From assembly GCA_032622095.1 (NCBI GenBank), contig CP136067.1:94354707-94418706 (forward strand): a DNA stretch of 64,000 nt, read 5' to 3'. The notes under the pieces are model-generated. The model worked only from the letters and a program-made list of their open reading frames with translations. It had not been told where the DNA came from and searched no databases. A program made the position numbers and the translations under genes. This stretch comes from Siphonodentalium dalli. Its lineage: Eukaryota > Mollusca > Scaphopoda > Gadilida > Siphonodentaliidae. Shown piece by piece: positions 34,199 to 45,500 of this stretch (position 1 is its first letter; every line of letters begins with the position of its first letter).

Positions 34199-34680
34199 TT
34201 AAAGACTCCTATCTGGAAACGCTTCTATCAATTAATATTGATTTTATTTCGAATAGTGTCTGATATAATGCGATGATTAATAGGGACAATATTTGTTCTA
34301 TATTTAGAACAAACCGTTCAGGCGATATCAGGTAGCGATCGAGATTATTAGAATGCTCCCATATTGCTACGCACCGAAAGTCACATGTCTCAGATCGATT
34401 GTTTGGATTGTTATATTCTATAGTTACAAGCGATGACGAGTCTAATTAACGTTTATTTGTGACAAAATTACACAATAAACGTTCCGGTCTCTGTCAACAG
34501 TAACCACTATTGGTCGTTAGCTAAACGATCTCCCATGTTTATACCAGAAGATATTCGAAATATAATCAATATTAATCGATATAGAAGCATTCATATCTAA
34601 TATTATATACAGCTGAAACTATATAAAAATGTGCTTACAAAGAGATAAATCATCTTTAATATTATTTGTTCATCTTTTGT
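34199..34680. mobile_element. Foldback-type element related to 10205-10345
   Basis: TCTGGAAACGCTTCTATCAA and TTAATATTGATTTTATTTCGAA at the left are answered by TTCGAAATATAATCAATATTAAT and TATAGAAGCATTCATATCTA near 34555-34600. Confidence 0.6.
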
Positions 34681-34750
34681 GATAATGTTGATTCAGTGCT
34701 GTACCTTGACACTGATACATATAAAATATCTCTGTACTTTAACCCTTCCA

Positions 34751-36379
34751 CAGAGACGTGGCGATAGGGTGGGGTTTTTTGGGGGTGGGGGTGTCTCCAC
34801 CCCCCCCCCCCAACTTTGGTCAAAATTTTCAACAGTTGGAAATTTCATACCTGCCAAAACATTAGTTGGAAATTTCACACCAACAATAGTTTGAAAATGT
34901 TCTTGTAGTTTGATTATAAAACTATTTATTGGGGGAAATTTATTGTTTTTGGACCAATATTTGGATATGTTCCTATTTTTGGTAAAAAATTTGGACAGAA
35001 GTGGTCATCAGTTGGAAATTTTCCAACCTTAGGGGGGTGACAGGTTGGAAATTTCCAACACTTGGAAAGCTTGTGTCCTGGTCCCTCCCCCGTGGCCAGT
35101 CAAAAACTGCTAGTTAATTTAAGAAAACAATATTGTCATACATTTGGTCAACATTGTCATTGGAATTGTCATCAGTTGGAAATTTTCCAACCTAAGTGGG
35201 GGTGTAGGGTTTGAAATGTAGGAAGGCTTGAGGCTAGTCCAGATGCTAGGATTTTGCGAATTTCTTGTTCAGATTTCAAAATGTTCGCACACCGGGCCGA
35301 ACCTGTCGTTTCCTCTCCCCATGGCCAATCAAAACTGCTAATTAGTTTAACAAAACAATATTTCACTACATTTGGTCAAACTTGTGGACAGAAATGATCA
35401 TCAGTTGAAGAATTTTCAAACCTGATGATCGTAGTATGTTAACGGGAATGGGTCCGTGTGACGGACCCGCAGCCGGCCTGGCGGAAACCCTGAATATATA
35501 CCATCCATGTATATAAGAGTCCCTCTTATTTGTGGCAGGCAAGCTAGCACAAGCTAGCACAAGATACATGCATTTTTTGGTCAGATATAGGCACATATGT
35601 TCACAACTTGCCAAGAAGATATGCTATTTGCAATTGACAAGATCATGTTGTATCAAATAATCTGCAATGTGTATATCAAGTCACTATTGCATCACAGTCT
35701 TAATTATAAAGTAACCTGTGGGGTGCTTCGATTCCACATGTTCCAGTCCAACTTGGTCACGGATTATACTTAAATATAGACATGAGGCCTGTAACAAGAT
35801 GCCCTCGAAATTGAGTCATTTTAATTGACACATAACGCTCCAATTATGAGTGGTCAAACGTCATGATATTAGTTACGCTGAAAGGGTCACTCTCACCAAA
35901 AAAAGTGCTGAAGGGTAGACAGGGTTTGAAAATGTGCTGAAGGGAACACAGGGTTTGTGATCGGCACTATTTATATTATAACACCGGAAAGCTTCAGTTG
36001 AGGTCAGTCTAGATGCTAGGATTTGCGATTTTATTGTATAGTTTTCAACATTTTCTCACACCGGGCCAAACAACCATGATCGGCCCGGTTTGTCCTGGTC
36101 TCTTGTCCGTAGCCGTGTGATTTTGTCTGGAATTAGACCACTAGATGTTTTTTTTGTGCAATTTTCAGGTTAAAATATCTTAATGTTCTCATACCGGGAA
36201 TATAGAACTATGGCTTATGAATATATAGGAAATTAGGCGTGAGCACAGAGGTCCAAGGGGAGGGGGTGCAAATGATTTAGGCAAAACTTGTGTTTGGTCT
36301 GATTCTGATTCAAAGGGGGGGGGGGGTGCAGTTGGAATTTCCCCCCAACGGAGACCCTATACCTATAGCCACGTCCCTG
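34751..36379. mobile_element. Non-autonomous hAT-type element, 1629 bp
   Basis: The termini CAGAGACGTGGCGATAG and CTATAGCCACGTCCCTG are inverted and flanked by 8-base near-identical target copies (CCCTTCCA at 34743-34750, TCCTTCCA at 36380-36387), as for hAT elements. The interior shares long stretches with 38764-39946 (ATCAGTTGGAAATTTTCCAA, TAGTTTGATTATAAAAC, CACACCGGGCCGAAC). No transposase frame is seen. It sits inside a TTAA-flanked MITE: left TTAACCCTTCCA, right TCCTTCCATGACTGGAGC. Confidence 0.88.
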
Positions 36380-36539
36380 TCCTTCCATGACTGGAGCTTC
36401 CTGAAATGATTTGTATTTTTGAATATATATCCATGTGAAACTTTGGCAACAATGAAGCATAGTTTATAGTGTTTTAGAAATATGCTGAAATATTTTGGTA
36501 CATTTTCAGTTTTTCATTAGCTCTAAATATTAATGCACA

Positions 36540-38035
36540 TGTTGCTGTTGACATTGACATGTATATGGGAACATGTCATTCTGGGGTTATTCGGCAAAAA
36601 CATGACCACCAGCGGCCATCTTGGATTTTAATCTTTCCATGACCAAATCCTTTGGCCCGTGCTACAGGTCATACCTTTGGTTGGATCATTATGAAATTTG
36701 TCATGGCTTTTGACATGTAGATGGGAACGAATCTTTTTGGGGTCATTCGGCAAAAAACATGGCCGACAGCGGCAATCTTTTATTTCAAAATTCAATCCAT
36801 TAGCACGGGCTACAGTCCGTACTGCTCGCCTGATCATTATTAAATTTGTCATGTATGTTAACATTGACATGTTGATGGAGACGAGTCATTTTGGGGTCAT
36901 TCGGCCATAAAACATGGTAGTCGGCAGCCATCTTGGAAATTACTCTTTGCATGACTAAATCCTTCCTTTGGCATACGGGCTATAGGTAGTACCTTTAGAT
37001 GGATCAATATGAAATTTGTCATGGCTTTTGACATTGACATGTAGATGGGAACGAGTTTTTTTTTTTTTGGGTCATTCGGCAAAAAAACATGGCCGACAGC
37101 GGCCATCTTTTATTTCAAAATTCAATCCATTAGCACGGGCTATATGCCGTACTTTTCACCTGATCATTATGAAATTTTCAATGGATGTTAACATTGACAT
37201 GTAGATGGGAACGAGTAATTTTGGGGTCATTCGACCATAAAACATGTCCGCCGGCAGCCATCTTGGAATTTACTCTTTGCATGACTAAATCCGTTGGCAC
37301 GGGATATAGGTCGTACCTTTGGATGGTTCATTATGAAATTTGTCATGACTGTTAACATTGACATGTAGATGGGAACGAGTGATTTTGAGGGTCAATCGGC
37401 AAAAAAAAAACAGCAGCCATCTTGGATTTCAAAATTCAATCCATTAGCACGGGCTACATGCATTTTTGTGGTCTGATCATCATAAAATGTGTCGTAGACA
37501 TTATCATTGACATGACTGTAGATGGGAACGAGTCGTTTTGGGGTCATTCGTCCATAAAACATGGCCACCGGCAGCCATCTTGGATTTTTGTATGACTAAA
37601 TCCTTCGGCACGCCCTACAGGCCACCTCCCTCATCCGCTCATCACCAATCTTGATATGGATCTTCGGTGTGACCTCTAGATGGCAGCCATATTTGATTTT
37701 ACTCTTTTGCATGACTAAATCCTTTGGCACACGTACCTACAGACCACATTCCTCGTCCGATCGTCACCAAACTTCATATCGATCTTTTGGGTGACCAACA
37801 GATGGGAGCCATCAATTATTTATTTTGAATTTCATTGGAAAACATGGCCGCCAGCGGTCATCTTGGATTCCACCGTATGGCTAAATCGTTTGGCACTCCC
37901 TATACAGACGACATCCCTTGTCCGATCGTCACTAAACTCCATATGGATGACCACTAGATGGGAGCCATCAATTGTGTTCATGTTGACATATAGTATTACT
38001 AAGACATTTCAACTTTCCGCACTCCATTGACTTTA
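36540..38035. repeat. Tandem array, ~330-bp higher-order unit of two monomers
   Basis: AACATGGCCGACAGCGGC..ATCTT, TTCAATCCATTAGCACGGGC, GACATGTAGATGGGAACGAGT and GGGGTCATTCGGC recur. The A monomer near 36759 recurs near 37088. The array decays after about 37600. Open frames on both strands are by-products. Confidence 0.85.
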
Positions 38036-38079
38036 ACGCATGACATTATCTCCCCTCCAAGTTGAGCTAAATAAAGGGG

Positions 38080-38755
38080 GGATACTGTTTTGCATATGTC
38101 TGTGCATCCGTCGGTCCGTACGTCCATCCGATGTCTGTTCATGTCATAACTTTAACAGTAATGCTTGGATCTCAATGAAATGTTGTATTGATGTACACTA
38201 CTATGAGGACATTCAATGGAGTGTTCAATCGTTTTGTTCGAGTTTTCCTTTCTAGAATTACTCATCTTTGTTTATCTGGACATTTTGGCTTTTTGTCACT
38301 CAGAATGATATCTGTGCTGGTTCCAATTTGAACAGTAGTACTTGGATCTCAATGAAATTAGATGTGGATGTTCAAAATGACATCAAATTGAGTGTTTTGT
38401 TCGGGTTTTCCGTTTTAGAGCTATTCATCTTTGTTTATCTGGACATGCTGGATTTTTGTCTATCCGAGCAGATATATCCACCACCGGTTGTTTAGTCTCA
38501 ATGAAATTTTGTATCAATGTTTACTACAATGAGGACATTCAATGAAGTGTACAATCGTTTTGTTCGGGTTTTGCATTCTAGACTTATTCTTAACCACAAT
38601 TTGTTGGAACTTCGTGAAATTTGGTATGAATGTTGACCATTATGAGGATATTCAATGGAGTGTTCCATCGTTTTGTTCAGGTTTTTTTTATAGAGTTATT
38701 CATCTTTGTTTATCTGAAAATGCTGAGTTTTGGGTCCGTCTGCATGAGTATCTTA
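38080..38755. repeat. Tandem array, ~150-190-bp unit
   Basis: TCTCAATGAAAT, TATGAGGACATTCAATGGAGTG, CGTTTTGTTCGGGTTTT and TCATCTTTGTTTATCTGGACA recur four times with variable spacing. Confidence 0.8.
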
Positions 38756-38763
38756 GTCATAGG

Positions 38764-39946
38764 CAGGGATGTGGCTAGAGGGGGGGGGGGGGTGAGTGGG
38801 GGGGGGTGTCTCACCCCCCCCCCCCAGCAGAGAGCTATATTTTCAATAGTTGGAAATTTCTTACCTGCCACAACGAAATTTCACACCAACAATAGGTTGA
38901 AAATGTTCTTGTAGTTTGATTATAAAACAATTTATTGGGGGAATTTATTGTTTTTCGACCAATATTTGCATATGTTCCTATTTTTGGTCAAAAATTTTGA
39001 CAGAAATGGTCATCAGTTGGAAATTTTCCAACCTTAGGGGGGTGACCGGTTGGAAATTTCCAACACTTGGAAAACTTGTGTCCTGGTCTCTCCCCCGTGA
39101 CCAGTCAAAAACTTCTAGTTAATTTAAGAAAACAATATTGTCATACAATTGGTCAACATTGTCATTGGAATTGTCATCAGTTGGAAAATTTCCAACCTAA
39201 GTGGGGGTGTAGGGTTTGAAATTTCGAACAGTAGGAAGGCTTGAGGCTAGTCTAGATGTTAGGATTTTGCGATTTTCTTGTTCAGATTTCAAAATTTTCG
39301 CACACCGGGCCGAACCATGGTCGGCCCGGTGTGTCATTGCCCCATTCACATGGCCAATACAAAACTGCTAATTAGTTTAGCAAAACAATATTTTACTACA
39401 TTTGGTCAAACTTGTAGACATAAATGGTCATCAGTTGAAGAATTTTCCAACCTGAGGGGGAGTATGAGGTTTGAAATTTCCAACACTAGGAAAGCTTCAG
39501 TTGAGGCCAGTCTTGATGCTAGGATTTGCGATTTTCTTGTATAGTTTTCAAAATTTTCTCACACCGGGCCGAACAACCATGGTCGGCCCGGTGTTTCCTG
39601 GTCTGTTGTCGGTAGCTGTGTGCATTTGTCTGGAATTAGATCACTAGTTGTTTTTTTGGGGGCAATTTTCAGGTTAAAATATCTTAATGTTCTCATACTG
39701 GGAAAATAGAAGCATGGCTTATGAATATATAGGAAATTAGGCCTGAGCATGAGGTACAAGGGGGGGGGTGCAAATGGAAATATGCAAAAAGTTGTGTTGG
39801 TACGATTCCGACTCAAGGGGGGGGGGGGTGCAAATGGAATTATGCAAAAAGTTGTGTTGGTGTGATTGCGACTCAAGGGGGGGGGTGCAGTTTGGAAATT
39901 CCCAAGGTGGACACCCCCCAGCGGAGACCATCTAGCCACATTCCTG
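38764..39946. mobile_element. Non-autonomous hAT-type element, 1183 bp, perfect 8-bp target duplication
   Basis: CAGGGATGTGGCTAGAGG at the left and CCATCTAGCCACATTCCTG at the right are flanked by exact copies of GTCATAGG (38756-38763 and 39947-39954). It shares most of its interior with 34751-36379 but lacks about 450 bases. G/C runs lie just inside both ends. Confidence 0.93.
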
Positions 39947-40129
39947 GTCATAGGTTGTAGGTATGCCCACCCGTGGACAAGAATCAATCTCTTGTTTTGT
40001 TTCATGAAAACCCTCCTTGTGAATACCAGACCATTCCAATGTACGCTTTTGCAAATGACTGGGGAAATCATTTAGTATAGAAAGGGTTAACACTATACTG
40101 ATAATGTATATATGGAACATTGTATCCAT

Positions 40130-40175
40130 CAGGTTGGTAGCCCCCCCCCCCCCCCCCCCACCCCCCCCCCCCATG
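40130..40175. repeat. C-rich low-complexity run
   Basis: A block of over 30 C residues broken by one A, around 40141-40172. Confidence 0.9.
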
Positions 40176-40979
40176 CACACTAACTGACTCTGTTATCAGT
40201 TTCATTCATTCATATTTCAGTTTGTTAGCCATTTGAACCTCGCATATATCCACAATGGTATAAATATATTCACGGGACGTACGCGATAACTATGTTACTA
40301 CCCATCCATTGATGCTGATGATAACGGAACAAAAAACAACGCAAGCAATCAGTATTGAGCTGTTATCAGTTGTAAAACATCACCGGGTATGTAAAGAAAC
40401 AATTACTTCCTATACAGGATGACCTCATACATTAACAAAATATTCAGAAGATATATATAACGATGTATTCCTCTGGTGTTGGCCCTCCCCCACACCACTG
40501 CCTCCGGTATCAGTTTCATACATTCATATTAACATAGTTCAGTTTCTTAACCATATTCATATTCTAACTATGAATAGATTGGAGACATCCCACTATTTTG
40601 GGATTCCCTTTGTAAGAATAGATATTTCTTACCTGTTATATAGTGTATATAAGCTAGGTTTATCGCTAATATGATCATTTCATAAAGAAGATTTATTCCG
40701 ACTTGATCAAGATCTTTTTAAATTTTCTATAAGCATAAGACAGTTAAAAATGAACCATCTTACCATAGTGAATCTTCTAGCAAGTAAGTTACTTGTCTGT
40801 AGTTACTCTGCCGTAACATAATTATGTCTCCCAAAATGTCAGACCTTTTGGATGAATTGTTTATTAATGACATTTGGTGCACCCCCCCCCCCCAAACCAT
40901 CTTTGGTTGGAATTATCCAACTGGTATCTAAAACTTGTGCAACTGTTAGATACTTCAAAGTAGGAAAATATTCTATTTT

Positions 40980-42110
40980 TGTCAAAAAAAACATTCATTT
41001 AGTGATATCACATATTCGATTTTTATGATATCACATTTTGTGATATCACTTATTCGAATTTGTGATATCATATATTTATTTTGTGATATCAATAATTCGG
41101 GGGGGACGTATTTATTGATATAACTAAATGCATTTAGTGATATCATAAAAATAATTACTGATATCATAATATGAATTTATGATATCACAAAATCGAATTA
41201 TTGATATCAATAAATGCTTCCTATTTTGTGATATCATATATTCGATTTTATTATATCTTAAATTCATTTTATGATATAATTAATTCGAATTAGTGATATC
41301 ATATATTTATTTAGTGATATCGATCAATACTAGCTATTTTATGATATCAGGTATTAGATTTTATTATATCACTAATTCACGGGGTGCCGTTCTTCAATTT
41401 ATCACCTATTTAGTAATATCAATAATTCATTTTATGACATTACTAAATGAATATGTTATATCACAAAATCGAATATATGATATCATTAAATATTTTTATT
41501 ATATCACAAAATGATTTTAAGATATCACTTATTCCAGTTTGTGATATCATAAATCCATTTTTTTAATATCATAACTTCGAATTATTGATATCACAAAATA
41601 GTAAGCATTTAGTAATATCAATAATTCGATTTTGTGATATAATAAAATGTTGAGGAATTATTGATATTACAAAAATAAATTCAAGATATCACAAAATGGA
41701 ATTAGTGATATCATAAATTAATTTGTGATGTCACAAATTCGAATATATGATATCACAGAATAAGTATAAGCAGTTAGTGATATCAATCATTCGATTTTAT
41801 GATGCCATAAAATGATTTAATGATATCACCAAATGTTGAAGGAATAGTAGTCTAGCTATGCGATTTTCTATTTATTGACATTACATAATTAATTAGTGAT
41901 ATCACAAATTAAATTTTATGATATTACATAGTTCAATTTTGTGATATAATTTTTTTTATTTATGATATCACAAATTGGAATTTTTGATATCTTTAAAATC
42001 ATTTTGTGATATCATAAAATATTAATGATATCATATATTTGATTTTGTGATATCATATATTCATTTAGTGATATAATTAATGAATTATTGATATCACAAA
42101 ATAGGTAATA
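40980..42110. repeat. GATATC satellite-like array (~25-30-bp unit)
   Basis: About 40 imperfect copies of TTTGTGATATCA(T/C)(A/T)(A/T)ATTCGA(T/A)T, in both orientations and each centred on the palindrome GATATC, fill 1.1 kb. GGGGTGCCGTTCTTC (41380) and its inverse GAACGGCGCCCC (42118) may mark ends of an inner element. Confidence 0.92.
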
Positions 42111-42525
42111 AATATAAGAACGGCGCCCCATAAATCTAATGTTGTGGCATGAAATTCCTAACTATTGACAATTTGGACCAAAATGGAGGGAGTTGAGGGA
42201 GCCCTCCTCGTGTCGCAACGTCTCTGTTGTTATATCAAATGCGCCCAACAAATATATTAACTCACCTTCTTATCTACAAGATGTTTTAGTCAGTCACAGG
42301 ACAGTGTTATCTTTGTATCCTTCGTGTTGAGCCAACAGATGGGACCCGAGATTGGATTTTCCACCATAAATTTTATCTGAAAATAGCTGGGTGTTCTTCC
42401 ACTGAGCCAATAATATCAATTTAATTTTAATACCGATTCAAAAATGAATGTTATAAATTCATTTCCGCAGCTGCTTTTTATTCATAACGGACAATTCACG
42501 AAGGGAAAACATATCAAGTTTAAAG

Positions 42526-42547
42526 ATGGCAGAGCATACAGAACAAG
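42526..42547 (+). CDS. Candidate cytokine exon 1 (residues 1-7)
   Basis: ATG at 42526, seven codons (MAEHTEQ) plus one base, donor CAAG|gtaatt. A tiny first exon ending in phase 1 is what IL-6 has, but there it begins a signal peptide and here it does not. The upstream 5' region shows no clear TATA box. Another first exon with a signal peptide could exist and be missed. Confidence 0.7.
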
Positions 42548-45500
42548 GTAATTTTCACACTTGATTTGAATACATGTACGTAGGTTGGGAAAATAATTTG
42601 GGGCTTATTTATATCCTCTATAGAAATGACAGCACACTTGCCCGCACTACCCCTCTAGATTTACGACATTCATATGCATTCTCTCTTATTCCCCCATAAC
42701 GAGTTATGGGCGGTATAGAGGAATCAGATTAATTGTCCGTCCGTCCGTAGACGCAAATTTATCCGAGCTTTTATTCCTACATTTTTAAATAATTTTTTTT
42801 TAAACCTGAAACATGTATTTAGTGCCATGTGAACAAGTGCACCTGCGATTATGGGGTCTGTCCGACTTTTGTGTGTGGAGTTATCCCCCTTTTTCGACTT
42901 AAAATTGTTCACAACACTCCAATCAGTATGTCAGTCCATTTATGTGTTCGTCCGACTTACCTTTCCAGAGCATAACTTGAGTGAGTAAAACATTTTCCAC
43001 ATTGGCTACCATGAGGGTATTCTTAGTCGCATTGGAACAACCCACCTCAAGTTTAGGCTGTTTATATCCATTAGCGTGCAGTTTCGTTTATTTTTCTTTC
43101 AGTTGCGACTTTGCTGCCAGAAGGAACACATTGCTTTCGTCTGCCATACACAACAAATTCAACAACAGTAAAAACAACAATAACAACACCAACAAAAACA
43201 ACAGTGACTCTTCAACCTTCCATCGCAGACAACGAGAAGCTTAACACGCACGGTGAAGATGGAAACCCACACGTTGCTTCTGAAAAGCTTGCCCGTGATA
43301 TCACTTTCAAATATTTACCAAGAAAGTTCATCAAAACATTTACGGCAACCATGGCTGGCGGTTATCATAGTAACGAAACCACATCTACTACCAACGTACC
43401 TCGTTCCTCATTTCGGATTTCAACAGTTGGTTTCCAGGGTGTGACACCAGCGCCACCGCCAAGGGCAGAATCCATGGAAACATCCGAACCAAACGACAAT
43501 GGTCTGCCCCAGCAACATTCGTTGAGGTCCGGGTTGACATTGAACATTCTTAATAGTCTGACAACCCTGTGTAGAGAAATCGTTAATGTGGCTATTAACA
43601 AATATAAGGTAAGAAAAAAATACAAATAAATATATTCAGTTCATCTTAACCTAACGATATTGTGTTTCTTCCGGAACACAATTGCATCAATAACATATTG
43701 TTTTATCAAGCCCGATTAAGTATGGAGAATGGTACATATCATTTGATATGGTAAAGACCATTTTATTTTAGAGTTATTCATCTTCATCCGCAATTTGGTC
43801 CGAGACCCATTCTCGTCGACTTTTCACAAGTATCGGTGGTGAAAAATAATAGATTTCAAAAATCGATATCTGATCACTCTGAGCTTTGATGGGTGGGTTC
43901 CTCGACTCGAATTAAATATTTTTACCCCCCCCCCCCCTCCGAAGCCATAGAAATAGTTAATTCGGATTATTCATATGTAACCGTTCGGTAGTATTTTATC
44001 TTATCAATGTACTTACACAGTGTAGCCTTATCAGTGTACTTACACAGTGTATCCTTCTCAGTGTACTTACAAAGTGTAGCCTTATCAGTGTACTTACACA
44101 GTGTATCCGCATCAGTGTACTTACAGTTTAGCCTGATCAGTGTACTTACACAGTGTAGCCTGATCAGTGTATTTGTATAGTGTAGCCTGATCAGTGTACT
44201 TACACAGTGTAGCCTGATCAGTGTATTTGTATAGTGTAGCCTGATCAGTGTACTTACACAGTGTAGCCTGATCAGTGTATTTGTATAGTGTAGCCTGACC
44301 AGTGTACTTACACAGTGTACTTACACAGTGTAGCCTTACCAGTGTACTTACACAGTGTAGCATTATCAGTGTAGCCTTATCAGTGTACTTGTACAGTGTA
44401 GCATTCCCAGTGTACTTACACAGTGTAGCTTTATCAGTGTATTTACATAGTGTAGCCTTATCAGTGTACTTACACAGTGTAGCCTTATCATTGTACTTAC
44501 AGTGTAGCCTTTTCAGTGTACGTACACAGTGTTGCTTATTTTATGGTTTATCAGTGTACTTACACAGTGTATCCTGATCAGCGTACTTAACGGTGTAGCA
44601 TTATTAGTGTACTTACACAGTGTAGCCTTATCAGTGTACTTACAGTGTAGCACTGTGTAGCCTTATCAGTGTACTTACACAGTGTAGCCTTATCATTGTA
44701 CTTACACATTGTAGCCTTACCAGTGTATTTACACAATGTGGCCTTAGCAGTGTACTTACACAGTGTATCCTTTATATCAGTGTACTTACAAAGTGTAGCC
44801 TAATCAGTGTACTTACATAGTGTAGCTTTATCACTGTACTTACACAGTGTAGCATTATCAGTGTACTTACACAGTGCAGCCTTATCAGTGTACTTACACA
44901 GTGTAGCCTTATCAGTGTACTTACACAGTGTAGCTTATTTTACGGTATCATTTCAGTCGTATTCCGGACTTGATGAATATTTCATTGAGATGACATCACA
45001 GAAGTTAAACACATCTCTACCAAACCTGTATGCACAAAAAGGAGCGCGGGATACAACCAGGGAACCAAATATGGTATGTTGTTTGCATTAAAGTTGTTTA
45101 AAAATCAAAGCAATTATGCATCTCACCCACGCCACCATGCAGTCTCCGTGTATCGAAAACAACGTTAATATAAATTATTCCTAGTTTCTGTTTTAGTTAA
45201 TGTAAAGAAGTTGCATACAGTCAGCTGCAATACCACAATCCTTCACAGTTTGTTACGTCAGTGGTTGGAAGTTATTATCAAAATCAATCTTGAGGTACTC
45301 AATCAGTGTTCGCGCTGTTGGTAGCCAAATTAGCCAATGGCTAATCTTTTTCGAATTTGGCTAATAAAAATTTCATTTGGCTAAACTTTTTTTAACCCAA
45401 ATGGAGACTGAAAGCATGGGGCCAGAAAGCTAATTAATAAAAGCGCTCAATAGATCGACATTCAAGACGAAGTATAGGTGACGAAATTTTTTCTTTATTT

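Noticed and set aside
39559-40180. A 170-codon open frame on the - strand
   Set aside because: It lies inside and across the right end of a hAT-type element with G runs and contains no domain.
44121-45091. Repetitive open frames (KYTDQATL.. and YLHSVALS..)
   Set aside because: They come from the 27-bp minisatellite. Only the last 39 codons of one of them (44957-45073) are a real exon, as shown by splice signals and phase.
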